Part shown: positions 58,870 to 64,000 of the stretch, one piece after another | How positions within the stretch are numbered: position 1 is the stretch's first letter | How the letters are laid out: each line of letters starts with the position of its first letter | DNA from: Hermodice carunculata | Lineage: Eukaryota > Annelida > Polychaeta > Eunicida > Amphinomidae | Direction of reading: 5' to 3' | Assembly (NCBI GenBank): GCA_964020975.1 | Contig: OZ026618.1 | Coordinates: 37,877,402 to 37,941,401, forward strand | Length of the DNA stretch: 64,000 nucleotides | The notes under the pieces: generated by a model | Seen by the model: the letters and a program-made list of their open reading frames with translations, nothing else | What the model was told of the DNA's origin: nothing | Databases searched by the model: none | Translations under genes and position numbers: made by a program

Positions 58870-59599
58870 TAAGATTTTAAATTTTTATTGGATGGCTTTT
58901 GGATATCAGAGTGCAACTGTGATAAAAGCTTGAAGTGATTATAAGCAAGCAGGAGGACTATTGTTGCAGTTGTGGAAGTAGGAGCACTTTTACCCACAAA
59001 GTTATATTTATATTCAAAATGAGGCATGCTACTTGGATTTCACACACAGTGGCCCATCTATTGTGTTGGATCATATTATCATAGTAGTTCTGGGGAGTAG
59101 CTTCAACTAAATTATGGCCCTGTAATGCTAGAAAACTCCATTCTTCCCAGTTGTTGATCACTGTTTCACAAATTTGTTGCCTGTAACACCTGTGATAAGA
59201 TGTGTTTCCATGTAGTGCAAGACTTAAGCAACTGAAAAAAAAACAGTTACCATCACCAGGAACATTGTACACATTAAATTTATTATTTCTGTATTCCAAA
59301 AAGTCTCTTGGGCCTGAATACCTGGATAAGTCAGAAAGTCTGGCTGTCTTTGGTGCAAGATTAGAGTTTCTGTTTCTGACATCAATTTGATTATCTACAG
59401 TTTTGCAATAACAACGCCTAAGGGCACAGAATCCCATAATTTTATGATAACTATGGTGACTATGGTTGCTGTCAGAACTATGGCCAGGGAGCTCTTCATG
59501 GTCAGATGGACCCTTTCTTCTGAAGTTACACTGGATGTCAGTGTTAAAGTAATTATGGTCACTTAGTGCCATGCTAGCATTTGATGTGATGTTTGACAT
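58870..59599 (-). pseudogene. Helitron OTU cysteine protease domain
   Basis: Codons 1-213 from 59599. After a Ser/His-rich head, residues 109-125 read NVYNVPGDGNCFFFSCL: Asp116 and Cys119 are the OTU catalytic pair. Then ICETVINNWEEW, RWATVCEIQVACLIL. The frame changes near 58990, after which TATIVLLLAYNHFKLLSQ supplies the catalytic His of the NHF motif (about 58930). OTU domains cleave ubiquitin chains; in Helitrons their role is unknown, perhaps protection from host degradation. Confidence 0.88.
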
Positions 59600-59680
59600 C
59601 TATCTATCTATCTTCTTGTCCCTATATCTATCTACCTACCTATCTCTATCTATGTGTCTATCTACCTCTCTACCTACCCA
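59600..59680. repeat. (TCTA)n/(CCTA)n microsatellite
   Basis: Interrupted TCTA and CCTA tetranucleotides directly upstream (minus sense) of the Helitron's first codon. Confidence 0.95.
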
Positions 59681-59847
59681 CTCGGAGAATATTTCTCTGT
59701 AATTTTGCCTATTTTGTTGAATACATAGGACAAAATAACAACATTGTTGTGTATAATTTAAAAAAAGGAACTATAGATGTGGTAAAGCCTAAAAGGTAAA
59801 AAGTCAGGGAAGAAGCAAATCTTGAAAAGAGGTTCACTTATAGGAAC

Positions 59848-60573
59848 CAGGGACGAGTTATAGATGGACTACCAACAGCGGGGCCCCCTTTGTACCATCT
59901 ATGTTGCCGCTGCTCAAGTGATCGGGTGTTTGAGCGAGCACCTTCAGTGCTGAACAAACACAACTCCAGGGTCCGCGCTGGCCGCTGGCATTCTCGTGGG
60001 CCAGGTCACGCGAAGAAAGGCGAGAATAATCGCGTCACCGACTGAAATGTGCAACATTTTTCACCGTGTTCCACATTTTAAAGTCAAAATTTAGCGTTAC
60101 GCCGGACTCAGCTACAAGAAATGAAACCACCATCATGATCCTACCGGCATACACTATCCATCTAAAACTACATTTTTTATTGCTAATTACGGCGTAAGGA
60201 GTTATTACGCACGCAAGTTGTCTAACTTTGCATCATTTTGGACAGAAAAAATGCAAAAACTAGCCCTTTTATTGGCGGATTTCAACGAAAAACACATCGA
60301 TGGACTCATACGGTTCTGATTCAAACAATGAGACTGGTTGCGCACGCATAAAACTCTCTGTTTTTGAACTTGGTACAATAGCACACCCGATGTAAGCCTG
60401 ATGTATGTAACCCGATACAACCGAACGCGGAAACATAGATGGAACAACAAACGGACTGAGCAGGGGGGATTAACTTGAGCGGCGCTAGTGAACACGTTTT
60501 GTAGCCGTCGCGCCCAGTTGACCACTAAAGGGATTAGCGCTCCCGTTGGTAGTCCATCTATAACACGTCCCTG
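59848..60573. mobile_element. hAT-like non-autonomous element, 726 bp
   Basis: A 29-bp terminal inverted repeat (CAGGGACG(A/T)GTTATAGA then TGGACTACCAAC) with one mismatch at 59848-59876 and 60545-60573. It is flanked by the 7-base direct repeat TAGGAAC (59841-59847 and 60574-60580), the length class of hAT target duplications (usually 8). The CAGGG end also fits hAT. Inner inverted words continue (ACCATCTATGTT.. near 59896 against 60435 reversed). No transposase; the open frame 60205-60525 has no motif. The high match of the two ends implies a recent insertion. Confidence 0.9.
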
Positions 60574-60580
60574 TAGGAAC

Positions 60581-61332
60581 TGTGATTGAAAACGATCAAA
60601 GGATAGACCTATACTGAGGCCACCTGTGTGACTTTACCGCAAATTTGACCACTTTTGTTTCTTGGTCCTTACAACCTGGTTGGAAAACAAATGACGGCAC
60701 ACAGAAATAAACAGAGAACGAAAAAAGGTAAAATTTTGCCACAATAACGGGAGCTGTCACTTTGTCAGCTCTGAAGAACCTTACCTGTGAGGGGAATCCT
60801 GCTGCCGAGCGCAGGATGAGAATAAAATTAATATCGACTCATGTGATGCGTGTGCTGCACAGTAAATGAGGTTACCGAAAACTGCCTCCGACTTAGTTTA
60901 ATTAAAGGTATAATAAACACTGCCTCCACTACCCTAGACCTAGGCTATAGCCTATACCATTTAATTTGCTTTCGCAGTAAAGGTCCGCAATTGCTGAATA
61001 AAAAATATCTATTGACAAATAAGATAACTCCTCTGCACCTTAGTTCATTGAGAATCAATAAAGCCAAATATCACCACTGCTAAATGTGGGCAATGCAATG
61101 AACGTACCGTGGTTGCGAACTTGTGTTCCTCGATCCTTGTTTTCAACCTGTCAGGGCACTGATCAGGACTGAAAGGACACCCACTTATTTTGCATACATC
61201 CATTCGAAAAGCCTCGACGTCATGATCTACATGCAAAAGCCACTCCCAGATAGCTACGTCACACAGTGACTGGCTTTCTGAAACTTCTCCCATGCGCAGT
61301 TGTTACCAGGCTAAGCGGAAATTTAAAATTCT
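60581..61332. other. no clear gene
   Basis: A minus-strand open frame at 61045-61293 contains VDHDVEAFRMDVCKISGCPF, protein-like but unrecognised. CATGCGCAG near 61292 is a half NRF-1 site. Confidence 0.4.
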
Positions 61333-61542
61333 ATGGACAAAAAAAATGGCGATAATCGAAGAAAATTTAAACCTCGGATAAAAATTGACCCAAATGATGT
61401 GAAATCTGGAAAATTTTGAGATGTCAAATACACCAAATAAGAGACCTGTATGCGACTCAATTATCCACGTGAATGGGTTCCCAAATACTGTGCTGCTGAA
61501 GGTTGATGATGATAATTTGGATGTGACCACGTTTTTCAAGTA
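61333..61542 (+). other. two short adjoining open frames
   Basis: An ATG at 61333 opens 28 codons (KKNGDNRRKFKPRIKIDPND) ending TGA; three bases later an ATG at 61423 opens 40 codons (HVNGFPNTVLLKVDDDNLDV). Codon use looks protein-like and the two are in different frames. I recognise neither; a first exon or a chance pair are both possible. Confidence 0.2.
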
Positions 61543-61625
61543 GCATAGACAGTAGGTTTGGATTGATGAATTACCTTACTTTTTAAAAATGTTCATGTGT
61601 TATATAAAGAGCATGCTCTGCTGGC

Positions 61626-61759
61626 TAATAAAACCACCCAAGCTGGCCATCGGGCCAGTCAGACTAAGGAAGGCATGACCTTTTAACCTGAGCATGCATG
61701 CGCGAATGTTAACAGTGCCATGATAGAGGTAGTCTGACGTGGGTGGTTTGATGTTTATT
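61626..61759. mobile_element. short inverted-repeat MITE, about 134 bp
   Basis: AAACCACCCA plus GTCAGACTA on the left (61630-61666) match AGTCTGAC plus TGGGTGGTTT-like text on the right (61730-61750). A nested hairpin CTGGCCATCGGGCCAG sits in the left arm. Confidence 0.65.
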
Positions 61760-63441
<1,682 letters not shown>

Positions 63442-64000
63442 ATACTGTGATCAGTCAGAATGATAGCAGCATTTTGCTTTACCCTTCTGTCTGAGAGTTC
63501 AAAGCAGTACTTTCCAGATGAAATTGTATATAAATACAAGAGTAAGATTCCAGAAGTCATAGACCTACATGGATTGTATGAAGTCGGTCTGGCAGAGATA
63601 TCATATCCCTATAACTGGGATGACATCCCAGCTACTGATGCTCATCTCAACATAGGAACCCCAAGTGATCAGGGCATGTACTTAACAATTTCACTTTAAA
63701 AATTGGTTTTCAACAGATATCCAAATGAATTGAAAAAGTTGTTAATCAATGCTAATGCAGACCACAACATCAGCTTTATGTAAAACAAAGATACACACAA
63801 GATGACGATAAAGATGACATTGCCATATGTAGAGCTGGAAATAAGTACACAGCTTTGTCAAGTCCTTGGATTTCAGCAGTGCAAATTTAGCTCTGACACT
63901 AATGATCTCAAACTACCCCTGCGCACTGAAATTTCATACGAAGTAGATTTGGATGCAGGATTACACTCTATATTTGTGTATACAGATGAAGCTGACATAC
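63442..64000 (+). mobile_element. Polinton/Maverick-kin gene fossil (F54H12.2-like), runs off the window
   Basis: Text such as FTLLSESSKQYFPD, IPEVIDLHGLYEVGLAEISY and, further on, VLGFQQCKFS and IFVYTDEADI follows the pattern of the F54H12.2-like proteins carried by Polintons and related virus-like elements in invertebrates. The part in view is the first half of such a gene; it looks broken, with about two breaks. No other Polinton part is seen to the left, so the element would extend rightward beyond the window. The family call is from memory of the motif pattern. Confidence 0.6.

Larger units (their letters stand above)
53456..59599 (-). mobile_element. Helitron with OTU protease, about 6.1 kb
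   Basis: Rolling-circle transposon read on the minus strand from 59599 down to 53456: OTU protease, DUF6570, Rep (HUH nuclease) and Pif1-like helicase, in the order known for OTU-bearing animal Helitrons. Domain details are given in the entries below. The reading frame is broken at least eight times, so the copy is dead. The 3' end is proposed at 53456 (CTAG followed by T, with a hairpin 12 bases before). The 5' TC end was not fixed; a TCTA repeat and a hAT-like MITE follow the start of the coding part. A 22-base A run (minus strand) sits inside Rep. Confidence 0.93.

Noticed and set aside
60205-60525. 106-codon minus-strand frame in the hAT-like element
   Set aside because: No RNase H or BED motif; it spans the terminal-repeat region and is likely chance.

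Overview
The window looks like intergenic, transposon-rich DNA from a marine invertebrate, most likely a deuterostome such as an echinoderm or hemichordate. This rests on the AT-rich base composition, long dinucleotide and trinucleotide runs, a recurring AGGCCTA word, a GRL101-type LDLa/LRR receptor remnant, and the mobile-element set: CR1/L2/Jockey-type LINEs, a THAP-DDE transposon, an OTU-bearing Helitron and a Polinton-like gene. The species call is inference; no rRNA or mitochondrial marker is present.

Only one gene looks intact: an intronless rhodopsin-family receptor of 447 codons on the minus strand (13248-14591). Two other host-type or domesticable genes survive as remnants: a minus-strand THAP domain (3715-3998) and a plus-strand LDLa/LRR receptor of the GRL101 type (6868-7953). 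The first 2.4 kb holds a broken orphan gene with a PIN/FEN-like acidic core and a cysteine-rich CXC-type tail, a family commonly seen as multicopy genes in invertebrates.

The middle of the window is a graveyard of non-LTR retrotransposons: 9.1-10.7 kb (+), 16.0-16.3 kb (+), 21.1-23.7 kb (-, apparently split by a 2-kb insertion), 24.2-27.1 kb (-), 31.5-31.8 kb (-), 36.3-37.1 kb (+, endonuclease with a 2A-like NPGP motif), 37.6-38.1 kb (-) and 38.4-38.6 kb (+). Between them lie a satellite-like array of about 145-bp units (28.7-29.8 kb), a 162-bp tandem pair (34.2-34.5 kb) and a 2-kb TA-flanked inverted-repeat element full of hairpins (39.1-41.1 kb).

The right third is dominated by DNA transposons: several palindromic MITEs (42.7, 44.6, 51.7, 59.8-60.6 and 61.6 kb), a THAP-HTH-DDE transposase of ISL2EU/Harbinger type (49.5-51.4 kb, +), and a 6-kb Helitron on the minus strand (53.46-59.6 kb) carrying OTU protease, DUF6570, Rep and Pif1 helicase regions with a plausible hairpin plus CTAG 3' terminus. 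The window ends inside a Polinton-kin fossil gene (63.4-64.0 kb). No CRISPR, operon or ribosomal RNA was seen, as expected for animal nuclear DNA.
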